Shown here: positions 8,797 to 17,641 of the stretch, in pieces
How positions within the stretch are numbered: the stretch's first letter is position 1
Layout: each line of letters opens with the position of its first letter
Assembly (NCBI RefSeq): GCF_001499995.1
Contig: NZ_LQIU01000056.1
Coordinates: forward strand, 62,001 to 126,000
DNA length: 64,000 bases
Reading direction: 5' to 3'
Source: Mycobacterium sp. IS-1496
GTDB lineage: Bacteria; Actinomycetota; Actinomycetes; Mycobacteriales; Mycobacteriaceae
Program-made: the position numbers and the translations under genes
Notes under the pieces: model-generated
What the model saw: the letters and a program-made list of their open reading frames with translations, nothing else
What the model was told of the DNA's origin: nothing
Database searches by the model: none

Positions 8797-9675
8797 ATGG
8801 CCAGGGCGGATATCGCCGCGCTGCTGGCGCTGGGCGCCGCGCTGTTCATCGCGATCGGCGATGTCATCCACCAGCGCTCGGCGCACGAGGTGACCGACGA
8901 GGCGGTCGGGCACCTCGAGCTGTTCCTGCGGCTGTTGCGCGACCGGCAGTGGTGGCTGGGCAGCACCGTCGCCGCCGTGGGGTTCGGCCTGCAGGCCGCC
9001 GCGCTCGGGCTGGGATCGGTGCTGTTGGTGCAGGCGCTGCTGGTGACGTCGCTGCTGTTCGCGCTGCCGATCAACGCCCGCCTGACCGGCCGGCGGGTGA
9101 CGCGGTGGGAGTGGCTCTGGGCGGCGCTGCTGGCCGGTGCGGTGGCGGTGATCGTGACCGTCGGCAACCCGACCGCCGGACAGGCCCGGGCCTCCTGGGA
9201 GACCTGGGCCGTCGTGATCGCGGTGCTGGTCCCGGCGCTGCTGCTCTGCGTCGTCGGGGCCCGGATCTGGTCGGGCACCCCCAGTGCAGTGCTGCTGGCG
9301 CTGGTCTCCGGTGCGCTGTGGGGCGTCTTCGCCGTGCTGACCAAGGGTGTCGTCGACCGGCTCGACGACGGTCTGTGGGCAGTGCTGCAGATGCCCGAGC
9401 TCTACGCGCTGGCGGCCGTCGCCGTCGCCGGGACGGCGTGGCAGCAGGCCTCGTTCCGGTCCGGTGCGCTGACCGCGTCGCTGCCGACGATGACCGTGGC
9501 CGAACCGGTGGTCGGATCGGTGCTCGGCGTGGTGGTGCTGGGGGAGACGATGCGCCCCGGTGAGGCCGGATGGACGACGTTGAGCGTCGCGGCCGCGGTG
9601 ATGGTGCTGGCCACCGCCGCGCTGGCCCGCGGCGAAGCGGCCGGCGCCGAGGCCCAGGCCTCGCTCGCACACTAG
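8797..9675 (+). CDS. DMT-superfamily membrane protein (Rv2729c-like)
   Basis: A 292-residue integral membrane protein with about ten hydrophobic helices and EamA/DMT-like features: a first helix IAALLALGAALFIAIGDVIHQ and a late EPVVGSVLGVVVLGE motif near the end of the second repeat, typical of drug/metabolite exporters. The substrate is unknown. ATG 8797 follows a GAGGAG ribosome-binding site at 8786-8791. Confidence 0.85.
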   Translation: MARADIAALLALGAALFIAIGDVIHQRSAHEVTDEAVGHLELFLRLLRDRQWWLGSTVAAVGFGLQAAALGLGSVLLVQALLVTSLLFALPINARLTGRRVTRWEWLWAALLAGAVAVIVTVGNPTAGQARASWETWAVVIAVLVPALLLCVVGARIWSGTPSAVLLALVSGALWGVFAVLTKGVVDRLDDGLWAVLQMPELYALAAVAVAGTAWQQASFRSGALTASLPTMTVAEPVVGSVLGVVVLGETMRPGEAGWTTLSVAAAVMVLATAALARGEAAGAEAQASLAH

Positions 9676-9684
9676 TTTGGTGGC

Positions 9685-10371
9685 GTGCTCACCGCGATCG
9701 CCATCGTGCCGTCCGCTCCGGTGATGGTGCCCGAACTGGCCGGCGGAGCGGCCGGCGAACTGTCCGAACTGCGCGCGGCGGTGGCGCGGGCTGTCCGGGG
9801 ACTGCCCGACCGCTGGGTCGCGATCGGTGCCGGCTCCGCCGACGCGGTGCTCACCCCGCCCACGGCGGGCACCTTCGCCGGCTACGGCGTCGACGTGCCG
9901 GTGACGCTGTCGCCTGACGGCGCCACCGCGCCCGTCGACCTGCCCCTGTGCGCGCTGATCGCCGGGTGGGCCCGGGGGCGATACGCCCCGCACGCCGCGG
10001 CGGAGGCCCGCGTCTATCCCGGTGACCTCGACGCCGACACCGCGATGGCGCGGGGCCGGGAGCTGCGCGCCCTCGTCGACGACGCCGACGGTGAGATCGG
10101 GGTGCTGGTCGTCGCCGACGGCTGCCACACCCTCACCCCGCCCGCTCCCGGCGGATACGACCCCGACGCCGTGCCCGTCCAGGCGGCGCTCGACGAAGCA
10201 CTGGCCGCCGGCGACACCGCGGCGCTGAGCCGGCTGCCCGGCTCGGTCGTCGGTCGGGTCGCCTACCAGGTGCTGGCGGGGCTGACCGGACCCGCGCCCC
10301 GGTCGGCCGAGGAGTACTACCGGGGCGCCCCGTACGGGGTCGGCTACTTCGCCGGCCGCTGGACGCCATGA
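9685..10371 (+). CDS. Conserved protein with extradiol-dioxygenase class III-like fold (Rv2728c-like)
   Basis: A 228-residue protein beginning with GTG (MLTAIAIVPSAPVMVPELAG). The pattern of an N-terminal PSAPVMVPEL strand, an internal GAGSAD segment and a DGCHTLTPPAPGGYDP loop resembles the LigB fold of class III extradiol dioxygenases, but the full set of iron ligands is not evident, so activity is doubtful. The family sits just upstream of miaA in mycobacteria, with an ATGA overlap (10368-10371). Confidence 0.78.
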   Translation: MLTAIAIVPSAPVMVPELAGGAAGELSELRAAVARAVRGLPDRWVAIGAGSADAVLTPPTAGTFAGYGVDVPVTLSPDGATAPVDLPLCALIAGWARGRYAPHAAAEARVYPGDLDADTAMARGRELRALVDDADGEIGVLVVADGCHTLTPPAPGGYDPDAVPVQAALDEALAAGDTAALSRLPGSVVGRVAYQVLAGLTGPAPRSAEEYYRGAPYGVGYFAGRWTP

Positions 10372-11285
10372 GGCCGCTGGCGATCATCGGGCCGACCGGG
10401 ACGGGTAAATCGGCACTGGCCCTGGACGTGGCCGAACGGCTCAGCGGCGAGCTCGGCGTCGAGATCGTCAACGCCGACGCCATGCAGCTCTACCGCGGCA
10501 TGGACATCGGCACCGCGAAGCTGCCGGTCGCGCAGCGCCGCGGCGTCCCACACCACCAACTCGACGTCCTCGACGTCACCGAGACCGCGTCGGTGGCGCG
10601 CTACCAGGCCGACGCCGCGCGTGACGTCGAGGCCATCGCCGCCCGCGGTGCGCTGCCGATCATCGTCGGCGGATCGATGATGTACGTCCAGGCGCTGCTC
10701 GACGACTGGGCGTTCCCCGCCACCGACCCCGCCGTGCGCGCCAGATGGGAGGAGCGCCTCGCCGAGGTCGGGGTCGCGGCGTTGCACGGTGAACTGGCGA
10801 AGGTGGACCCGGAAGCCGCGGCGTCGATCCTGCCCACCGACGGCCGCCGCATCGTGCGCGCGCTCGAGGTGGTGCAACTCACCGGTCAGCCGTTCGCGGC
10901 GTCGGCGCCCACCATCGGCACGCCGCGGTGGGATACGGCGATCGTCGGATTGGACTGGGCGACAGCGGTTCTCGATGACCGGCTGGCCGAGCGCACCGAC
11001 ACGATGTTCGCCGAGGGGCTGGTCGCCGAGGTGACAGGCCTGCTGCGGCGCGGCCTGCGCGACGGTGTGACGGCGTCGCGGGCGCTGGGCTATGCCCAGG
11101 TGCTCGCCGACCTCGACGCCGGCGGCGACGGATCGGCCGCGCGCGAACCGACGTTCGTCGGCACCCGCCGCTACGTGCGCAGGCAGCGTTCGTGGTTCCG
11201 GCGCGACCACCGCGTGTGCTGGCTCGACGGCGCGTCACCGGACAACGTCGACCGCACGCTGCGGGCATGGCGCGCCGTATCCTGA
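10368..11285 (+). CDS. miaA: tRNA dimethylallyltransferase MiaA
   Basis: Transfers the dimethylallyl group to A37 of tRNA, the substrate step for MiaB. The protein is 305 residues. The P-loop GPTGTGKS is at residues 7-14, followed by the DAMQLYRGMDIGTAK segment and the insert region HHQLDVLDVTE. The C-terminal swinging region has TRRYVRRQRSWFRRD, close to the family consensus. It overlaps the previous gene by four bases and dapF starts 5 bases after its stop, so the three genes are probably one operon. Confidence 0.95.
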   Translation: MRPLAIIGPTGTGKSALALDVAERLSGELGVEIVNADAMQLYRGMDIGTAKLPVAQRRGVPHHQLDVLDVTETASVARYQADAARDVEAIAARGALPIIVGGSMMYVQALLDDWAFPATDPAVRARWEERLAEVGVAALHGELAKVDPEAAASILPTDGRRIVRALEVVQLTGQPFAASAPTIGTPRWDTAIVGLDWATAVLDDRLAERTDTMFAEGLVAEVTGLLRRGLRDGVTASRALGYAQVLADLDAGGDGSAAREPTFVGTRRYVRRQRSWFRRDHRVCWLDGASPDNVDRTLRAWRAVS

Positions 11286-11289
11286 GCGG

Positions 11290-12171
11290 GTGCAGTTCGC
11301 CAAGGGTCACGGGACGCAGAACGACTTCGTGCTGCTGCCGGACCTCGACGCCCGGCTGGCGCTGACGCCTGCCGTCGTCTCCGCACTGTGTGACCGGCGC
11401 CGCGGGCTCGGTGCCGACGGCGTGCTGCGGGTCACCACCGCGGGGGCGGCCATGTCCGCGGGCGTATTCGAGCGACTGCCCGAGGGGGTCGACGCCCGCG
11501 ACTGGTACATGGACTACCGCAACGCGGACGGGTCGATCGCCCAGATGTGCGGTAACGGCGTGCGGGTGTTCGCGCACTATCTGCGGGCGACCGACCTGGA
11601 ATCGCGCGACGAGTTCGTGGTCGGATCGCTGGCCGGGCCGCGGCCCGTCGTCCTGCACGACTACGACCCGGCGCACGGCTGGCGGGCCGAGGTGACCGTC
11701 GAGATGGGCAAGGTCAACCTGCTCGGCACCGGGTCGGCCGTCGTCGGCGGGCGCCGCTTCACCGGGCTGGGGGTCGACGTCGGCAACCCGCACCTGGCCT
11801 GCGTCGACGCGACGCTCACCGACGGGGAACTCGCGGCGCTCGACGTGGCCGCCCCGGTGGAGTTCGACCGCGCCCAGTTCCCCGACGGCGTCAACGTCGA
11901 AGTCCTCACCGCGGTACGCGATGGAGCGGTGTCGATGCGGGTACACGAACGCGGTGTCGGCGAGACGCGCTCATGCGGTACCGGGACAGTCGCCGCCGCT
12001 GTCGCGGCGTTGGCGCAGGCCGGCGACACGCTTGGCACGCTGGATGTCCGCATACCCGGCGGCGTGGTCACGGTGTCGGTCACCGAGACCACGAGTTTCC
12101 TGCGCGGACCGTCGGAATTGGTGGCCACCGGCGAACTCGCCGGGGAATGGTGGCAATCTCATCAGCGTTAA
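11290..12171 (+). CDS. dapF: Diaminopimelate epimerase DapF
   Basis: Interconverts LL- and meso-diaminopimelate for lysine and peptidoglycan synthesis. The two catalytic cysteines are visible in MCGNGVR and SCGTGT, and the substrate loop KGHGTQNDF is at the N-terminus. The 293-residue length is usual for mycobacteria. The GTG start (MQFAKGHGTQ) follows the miaA stop by four bases. Confidence 0.95.
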   Translation: MQFAKGHGTQNDFVLLPDLDARLALTPAVVSALCDRRRGLGADGVLRVTTAGAAMSAGVFERLPEGVDARDWYMDYRNADGSIAQMCGNGVRVFAHYLRATDLESRDEFVVGSLAGPRPVVLHDYDPAHGWRAEVTVEMGKVNLLGTGSAVVGGRRFTGLGVDVGNPHLACVDATLTDGELAALDVAAPVEFDRAQFPDGVNVEVLTAVRDGAVSMRVHERGVGETRSCGTGTVAAAVAALAQAGDTLGTLDVRIPGGVVTVSVTETTSFLRGPSELVATGELAGEWWQSHQR

Positions 12172-12216
12172 TTGGGGTGCATGAAAAGTGATCTCCGTGC
12201 GAACCTTGATTCGCTC

Positions 12217-13644
12217 ATGACGTTTCCCGAATCACCACTCCAGAACGTATCCGGCGACACGCCGAGCGCCGGCGAACTGGCGCTCGAGGACCGCTCCGCG
12301 CTGCGCCGCGTCGCCGGGCTGTCCACCGAGCTGGCCGACATCTCCGAGGTCGAATACCGCCAGCTGCGGCTCGAACGCGTCGTGCTGGTCGGTGTGTGGA
12401 CCGACGGCAGCGCAGCCGACGCCGAAGCCGGCCTCGCCGAACTCGCCGCGCTCGCCGAGACCGCGGGCTCCGAGGTGCTCGAAGGCGTCGTCCAGCGTCG
12501 CGACAAACCCGACGCGTCGACCTACATCGGCTCGGGCAAGGCCGCCGAACTGCGCGAGATCGTGCTCGCGACCGGCGCCGACACGGTGATCTGCGACGGT
12601 GAGCTCAGCCCTGCGCAGCTGACCGCGCTGGAGAGGATCGTCAAGGTCAAGGTGATCGACCGCACCGCCCTGATACTCGACATCTTCGCCCAGCACGCCA
12701 CCAGCCGTGAAGGCAAGGCCCAGGTGTCGCTGGCGCAGATGGAGTACATGCTGCCCCGGCTGCGCGGTTGGGGTGAATCGATGTCGCGGCAGGCCGGCGG
12801 TCGGGCCGGCGGCGCCGGTGGCGGTGTCGGCACGCGCGGTCCCGGTGAGACGAAGATCGAGACCGACCGCCGCCGCATCCGCGAGCGGATGTCCAAGTTG
12901 CGCCGCGAGATCAAGGACATGAAGAAGATCCGCGACACCCAGCGCAGTGGGCGGCGCCGCACCGAGGTGCCCTCGGTCGCGATCGTCGGCTACACCAACG
13001 CCGGGAAGTCCAGTCTGCTCAACGCGCTCACCGGCGCAGGGGTGCTGGTCGAGAACGCGCTGTTCGCGACGCTCGAACCGACCACCCGCCGAGGCGAATT
13101 CGACGACGGCCGGCCGTTCGTCCTCACCGACACCGTCGGTTTCGTGCGACACCTGCCGACGCAGTTGGTCGAGGCGTTCCGCTCGACGCTCGAAGAGGTC
13201 GCCGACGCCGATCTGCTCGTCCACGTCGTCGACGGCTCGGATGCCAACCCCCTGGCGCAGATCAGCGCGGTCCGCGAGGTGATCAACGAGGTGGTCGCCG
13301 AACAGAACGCGAAGCCCGCCCCAGAACTGTTGGTGGTCAACAAGATCGACGCGGCCGACGGGCTCTCGCTGGCGCATCTGCGCGGTGCGCTGCCCGACGC
13401 GGTGTTCGTCTCGGCGCGTACCGGCCAAGGCCTGGACCGGCTTTCGGCCCGGATGTCGGAGCTGGTCGAGTCCACCGACGTCACCGTCGACGTGACGATC
13501 CCCTACGACCGCGGCGATCTCGTCGCCCGGGTGCACAGCGAGGGGCGCATCGACGCCACCGAGCACACCACGGACGGGACACGGGTCAAGGCGCGGGTGC
13601 CGGTGGCGCTCGCGGCGGGCCTGCGGGACTTCGCGACGTTCTGA
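12217..13644 (+). CDS. hflX: GTPase HflX
   Basis: Ribosome-associated GTPase that splits stalled or stressed ribosomes; in mycobacteria it is linked to macrolide tolerance. The N-terminal domain includes PDASTYIGSGKAAEL. A Gly-rich linker (GGRAGGAGGGVGTRGPGETK) precedes the GTPase domain with G1 GYTNAGKSS, G3 DTVGF and G4 NKID. The start used is ATG 12217 (MTFPESPLQNVSG). An ATG at 12181 in frame would add 12 residues not expected in the family. 475 residues. Confidence 0.93.
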   Translation: MTFPESPLQNVSGDTPSAGELALEDRSALRRVAGLSTELADISEVEYRQLRLERVVLVGVWTDGSAADAEAGLAELAALAETAGSEVLEGVVQRRDKPDASTYIGSGKAAELREIVLATGADTVICDGELSPAQLTALERIVKVKVIDRTALILDIFAQHATSREGKAQVSLAQMEYMLPRLRGWGESMSRQAGGRAGGAGGGVGTRGPGETKIETDRRRIRERMSKLRREIKDMKKIRDTQRSGRRRTEVPSVAIVGYTNAGKSSLLNALTGAGVLVENALFATLEPTTRRGEFDDGRPFVLTDTVGFVRHLPTQLVEAFRSTLEEVADADLLVHVVDGSDANPLAQISAVREVINEVVAEQNAKPAPELLVVNKIDAADGLSLAHLRGALPDAVFVSARTGQGLDRLSARMSELVESTDVTVDVTIPYDRGDLVARVHSEGRIDATEHTTDGTRVKARVPVALAAGLRDFATF

Positions 13645-13847
13645 TGCGCTAGACTGTCCTCAACGCCGACGTCACCGAAACCGACGACGGCTCGTCGTGG
13701 AACGCTTACCATCGCGTCCGGCTCAAGCTCTTCTCGCGGCGATCGATGTTGCCGACCGGCAATCTCGCCACTTGTGCACCCATCACCTGTGCCGCGCAAC
13801 GGCGCTGCGCGGGGTGCGCGACACTGCCCTGAAAGGCACACACCTGC
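13645..13847 (+). promoter_or_regulatory. Long leader region upstream of DEAD-box helicase
   Basis: TAGACT (13650-13655) is a good mycobacterial -10 and would start transcription near 13662, leaving a leader of about 185 nt before the helicase ATG. The leader contains a GC-rich foldable stretch (13790-13825, GCCGCGCAACGGCGC). Long structured leaders are typical of cold-shock helicase genes, but no known element is recognised. Confidence 0.4.
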
Positions 13848-15176
13848 ATGACGACTGCACAATCCTTCGCCGACCTCGGTGTGCGGGGACCGCTGCGCCG
13901 CGTTCTCGAGAACCGCGGCATCGACAGCCCGTTCCCGATCCAGGCCGCGACGTTGCCCGACAGCCTGGCCGGCCGTGACGTGCTCGGCCGCGGCAAGACC
14001 GGCAGCGGCAAGACGCTGGCGTTCTCCCTGCCGCTGGTGAGCCGCCTCGCCGACGCCAAGCGGCGGTCGGCGCGCCCGTCCGGCCTGGTGCTCGCGCCGA
14101 CGCGTGAGCTGGCCACCCAGATCACCGCGGTCCTCGAACCTCTCGCCGCCGCATACGATCTGAAGGTCGCCACCATTTTCGGTGGTGTCTCGCAGAACCC
14201 GCAGGCCGCGGCGCTGCGGTCCGGTGTCGACATCGTCGTCGCCTGCCCCGGGCGGCTCGAAGATCTGATGCGCCAACGGATCATCTCGCTGGACAGCGTG
14301 GAGATCACCGTGCTCGACGAGGCCGACCACATGGCCGACCTCGGCTTCCTGCCCGGCGTCACCCGCATCCTGGCCGCCACGCCCGCGGGCGGTCAGCGGC
14401 TGTTGTTCTCGGCGACCCTGGACAACGGCGTCGACAAGCTGGTGCGCCGCTTTCTCCGCGAGCCCGTCACCCATTCGGTCGACGAGGTCAACGCGCCGCC
14501 GCCGGCGATGACCCACCACGTGTTCCACGTGGCCGGTGCGCACGAGAAGAAGGCGCTGGTCCACACGCTCGCCGCGGGCACCGGACGCCGAATCCTGTTC
14601 ATGCGCACCAAGCATCAGGCCCGCAAGCTGGCCCGTCAGCTCACCGAGGCCGGCGTGCCCTCGGTCGACCTGCACGGCAACCTGTCCCAGAACGCCCGTG
14701 AGCGCAACCTCGCCGCGTTCTCGACGGGAGACGCCAAGGTGCTGGTCGCCACCGACATCGCGGCCCGTGGTGTGCACGTCGACGAGGTCGAGCTCGTGGT
14801 GCACGTCGACCCTCCCGTCGAGCACAAGGCCTATCTGCACCGCTCGGGCCGCACCGCGCGCGCCGGGAGCGCGGGCGACGTCGTCACCGTCGTGCTGCCC
14901 GAGGAGCGGCGGGACACCGCCGCGCTGTTGCGGCGCGCCGGCATCAACGTCGCACCCCAGCAGGTCGGAGCCGATTCGCCGTCGGTCACCGCACTGGTGG
15001 GCGAGGTCGCGCCGTATCGCGCGCCTGCCCCGAAGGCTGTGGAGCAGCCCCGCGGCGCCTCCGACCGTCCCCGCAGGCGTTCCAAGCCGCAGGGCCACGG
15101 AGAGCGGCAGGGACGGCCTCAGGGCGACGGTGCGCGCTCGCGCGGCCCGCGCCGGCGGCCGCAAGCCGCCCGCTAG
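13848..15176 (+). CDS. DEAD-box ATP-dependent RNA helicase (RhlE-type)
   Basis: A 442-residue helicase beginning MTTAQSFADLGVRGPLRRVL. Q motif FPIQAATLP, motif I GRGKTGSGKT, motif Ib-region PTREL, motif II VLDEAD, motif III FSAT, and C-terminal motifs VATDIAARGVHVDEV and HRSGRTARAG are all present. The tail after about residue 385 is basic and Arg/Gly-rich (RPRRRSKPQGHGERQGRPQ), a likely RNA-binding extension. It probably remodels structured RNA or ribosome precursors, perhaps in the cold. M. tuberculosis has fadE20 after hflX, so this gene marks a point where the neighbourhood differs. Confidence 0.92.
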   Translation: MTTAQSFADLGVRGPLRRVLENRGIDSPFPIQAATLPDSLAGRDVLGRGKTGSGKTLAFSLPLVSRLADAKRRSARPSGLVLAPTRELATQITAVLEPLAAAYDLKVATIFGGVSQNPQAAALRSGVDIVVACPGRLEDLMRQRIISLDSVEITVLDEADHMADLGFLPGVTRILAATPAGGQRLLFSATLDNGVDKLVRRFLREPVTHSVDEVNAPPPAMTHHVFHVAGAHEKKALVHTLAAGTGRRILFMRTKHQARKLARQLTEAGVPSVDLHGNLSQNARERNLAAFSTGDAKVLVATDIAARGVHVDEVELVVHVDPPVEHKAYLHRSGRTARAGSAGDVVTVVLPEERRDTAALLRRAGINVAPQQVGADSPSVTALVGEVAPYRAPAPKAVEQPRGASDRPRRRSKPQGHGERQGRPQGDGARSRGPRRRPQAAR

Positions 15177-15190
15177 CGAGCCGAGGCCGG

Positions 15191-15213
15191 ACACCGCCCC
15201 GCCGGGGCGGTGT
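15191..15213. terminator. Bidirectional terminator hairpin
   Basis: A perfect 10-bp stem, ACACCGCCCC (15191-15200) with GGGGCGGTGT (15204-15213), around a 3-base loop. It lies in the 37-base gap between the convergent helicase and molybdoenzyme genes and fits a shared factor-independent-like terminator without U-tract. Confidence 0.7.
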
Positions 15214-17502
15214 TCACCGTCGCCGGATCACCGGCGGTTCGTGTGCCCGCACCGGCGGCGGTGTACCGGTGAACTTCTCCACCTGCACCAGCACGTGGGC
15301 GCCGGTGCTGCCGCGCGCCAGCGACGAGGTGCCGACGTCGTCGGTGAGCACGTTGGGGTTCCCGTGCACGCACATCGCGTCGTAGTCTCCGGGGTCGGCC
15401 GGATCGAACCAGGCGCCGGTCGGCAGGTGTACGACGTCGCGCCGGACGCGGTCGTCGAGCACCACACCGGCCAGGCAGGCGCCGCGGTCGTTGAACACCC
15501 GCACCACATCGCCGTCGGCCACACCGCGATCGGCGGCGTCTCCGGGGTGCATCCGGATCGCCTCGCGCCCTTGAACTTTCGCCGCCTGGCTGGTGGCGCC
15601 ACCATCGAGTTGGCCGTGTAACCGGGTGGCCGGCTGGTTGGCGATCAGATGCAACGGATAGGTGGCGGCACGTTCGCCGCCGAGCCATTCGGTGGGTTCG
15701 AACCACGCGGGATGTCCGACGCAGTCGGCGTAACCGAACCCGGCGATGTCGGAGGAGAAGATCTCGATGCGGCCGCTCGGGGTGCCCAGTCGGTGCGCCA
15801 CGGGGTCGGCGCGGAAGTCGCCGAGTAGCGTCAGACCCGGTTCGACGGGTAGCCGGAGGCTGCCGTCGCGCCAGAACTCCTCGAAGGTCGGCACCGCGAA
15901 ATCGAGCCCGGCCGACCACTTCTCGTAGAGATGGGCGAGCCACTGACGGGCGGTGCGCCCCTCGGTGAACTGCTCGCCGAAGCCGAGGCGGTCGGCCAGC
16001 GCGGCGAATGTGTCGTAGTCGTCGCGGCTGTCCGCATACGGTTCGACCAGTTTCGGCATCGCCATCAGCACGGGGTCGTTCTTCGACCCCGAGTAGTCGT
16101 CGCGCTCGAAGGCGGTGGTGGACGGCACCACGATGTCGGCGTGCCTGGCCATCGCGGTCCAGTACGGGTCGTGCACCACGACGGTCTCCACGCGGGCCAG
16201 CGCCCGCCGCAACCGGGGAAGGTTCTGATGGTGGTGGAACGGGTTGCCGCCGGCCCAGTACACGCAGCGGATGTCGGGGTAGGTCAGCCGCATCCCGTTG
16301 TAGTCGAACATCTCACCGGGGTGCAGCAGCATATCGCTGACCGCGGCGACCGGGATGAACGTGCGCACCGGGTTGACGCCCTGCGGCAGCCGGGGCAGAC
16401 CGCACCGCAGCGGCGGCAGACCCGGCTCGTTCATCGACCCGTAGCCGTGCCCGAAACCGCCTCCGGGAAGACCGATCTGACCCAGCATCGCCGCGAGCGT
16501 CAAACCCATCCACGGCGCCTGCTCCCCGTGCCGGACCCGCTGCAGTGACCAACTGACGGTGACGATGGTGCGCTGCGCGGCCATCCGCCGTGCCAGTGCG
16601 GCGATCTCGTCGGCCGGCAGACCGCAGATCGCCGCCGCCCAGCCCGGGGTCTTCGCGACACCGTCGTCGACGCCGAGCAGGTAGCGCTCGAATCGCTCGT
16701 AGCCGACGCAGTGCGTCGCGAGGAAGCCGCGGTCGGCGAGCCCCTCGGTGGCCAGCACGTGGGCCATCGCCAGCATGATCGCCACATCGGTGCCCGGTAC
16801 CGGTGCGTGCCATTCACACTCACCGTCCACGTCGTCGCGCAGCGGTGAGAACGACACGATGCGGCCGCCGCGTTCGCGGAACCTGCGCAGCGCGTCACGG
16901 GCCGGGTGTGCCGTCGTGCCACCGTGATTGGTTCCCGTGTTCTTCATCGCCAGCCCGCCGAAGCACACCAGCAGATCGGTGTGGCCGGCGATGACGTCCC
17001 AGTCGGTGGAGCGCTTGAACAGGTCGTCGTGGGTGCCGACCACGCGGGGCATGATCACGCCGGTTGCGCCCAGGCTGTAGGAGTGGCGCGAAAAGGTATA
17101 GCCGCCAAGCAGTTTGAGGAAGCGGTGCACCTGGCTCTGGGCGTGGTGAAACCGTCCGGCGCTGGCCCACCCGTAGGAACCGCCGTAGATCGCCTCGTTG
17201 CCGTGCGTGTCGACCACCCGGCGCAGTTCGGCCGCGAGCAGTTCGGTCAGCTCATCCCACGACACCGCGACGAATTCGTCGGCACCGCGGCGCCTGCTGG
17301 GGCCGGGACCGTCGTCGAGCCAGCCGCGCCGGACCGCCGGACCCGCGATGCGGGAGCGGTGCCGCACCGATCCGGGCAGATTGCCCAGCAGGGGAGAGGG
17401 GTCCTGGTCTCCGGGCAGTGGGGCGACGGAGGCGATGTCACCGGACGCGACCTCGGCGGAGAAGCCTCCCCAATGGGTGAGGCTGCTCGGTCGGGTGGGC
17501 AT
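15214..17502 (-). CDS. Molybdopterin-dependent oxidoreductase, BisC/TorA-like
   Basis: A 762-residue DMSO-reductase-family enzyme beginning MPTRPSSLTHWGGFSAEVAS. It has no N-terminal Cys motif for an Fe-S cluster. The molybdenum ligand appears to be the Ser of HSYSLGATG near residue 143, as in biotin sulfoxide, TMAO and DMSO reductases. Cofactor-binding landmarks include YWAGGNPFHHHQNL, FERDDYSGSKND and LIANQPATRLHGQLD. No twin-arginine signal is seen, so it probably reduces S- or N-oxides in the cytosol, like BisC. No electron-donor subunit is adjacent. It lies alone between two accessory genes. Confidence 0.85.
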   Translation of the reverse strand: MPTRPSSLTHWGGFSAEVASGDIASVAPLPGDQDPSPLLGNLPGSVRHRSRIAGPAVRRGWLDDGPGPSRRRGADEFVAVSWDELTELLAAELRRVVDTHGNEAIYGGSYGWASAGRFHHAQSQVHRFLKLLGGYTFSRHSYSLGATGVIMPRVVGTHDDLFKRSTDWDVIAGHTDLLVCFGGLAMKNTGTNHGGTTAHPARDALRRFRERGGRIVSFSPLRDDVDGECEWHAPVPGTDVAIMLAMAHVLATEGLADRGFLATHCVGYERFERYLLGVDDGVAKTPGWAAAICGLPADEIAALARRMAAQRTIVTVSWSLQRVRHGEQAPWMGLTLAAMLGQIGLPGGGFGHGYGSMNEPGLPPLRCGLPRLPQGVNPVRTFIPVAAVSDMLLHPGEMFDYNGMRLTYPDIRCVYWAGGNPFHHHQNLPRLRRALARVETVVVHDPYWTAMARHADIVVPSTTAFERDDYSGSKNDPVLMAMPKLVEPYADSRDDYDTFAALADRLGFGEQFTEGRTARQWLAHLYEKWSAGLDFAVPTFEEFWRDGSLRLPVEPGLTLLGDFRADPVAHRLGTPSGRIEIFSSDIAGFGYADCVGHPAWFEPTEWLGGERAATYPLHLIANQPATRLHGQLDGGATSQAAKVQGREAIRMHPGDAADRGVADGDVVRVFNDRGACLAGVVLDDRVRRDVVHLPTGAWFDPADPGDYDAMCVHGNPNVLTDDVGTSSLARGSTGAHVLVQVEKFTGTPPPVRAHEPPVIRRR

Positions 17503-17641
17503 GGCGGAAAGTCTAGGTCCCCCGATTCGCAAGTATCTTGCCGAGAATCGCCTGTCGTGCGCGCGAAATGGACGTCGGCTGTCACAAGATTGGCTGGCGC
17601 GATACTTTCGAGTCACTTTCGCGCCGAAAACGGGAGGTTCG

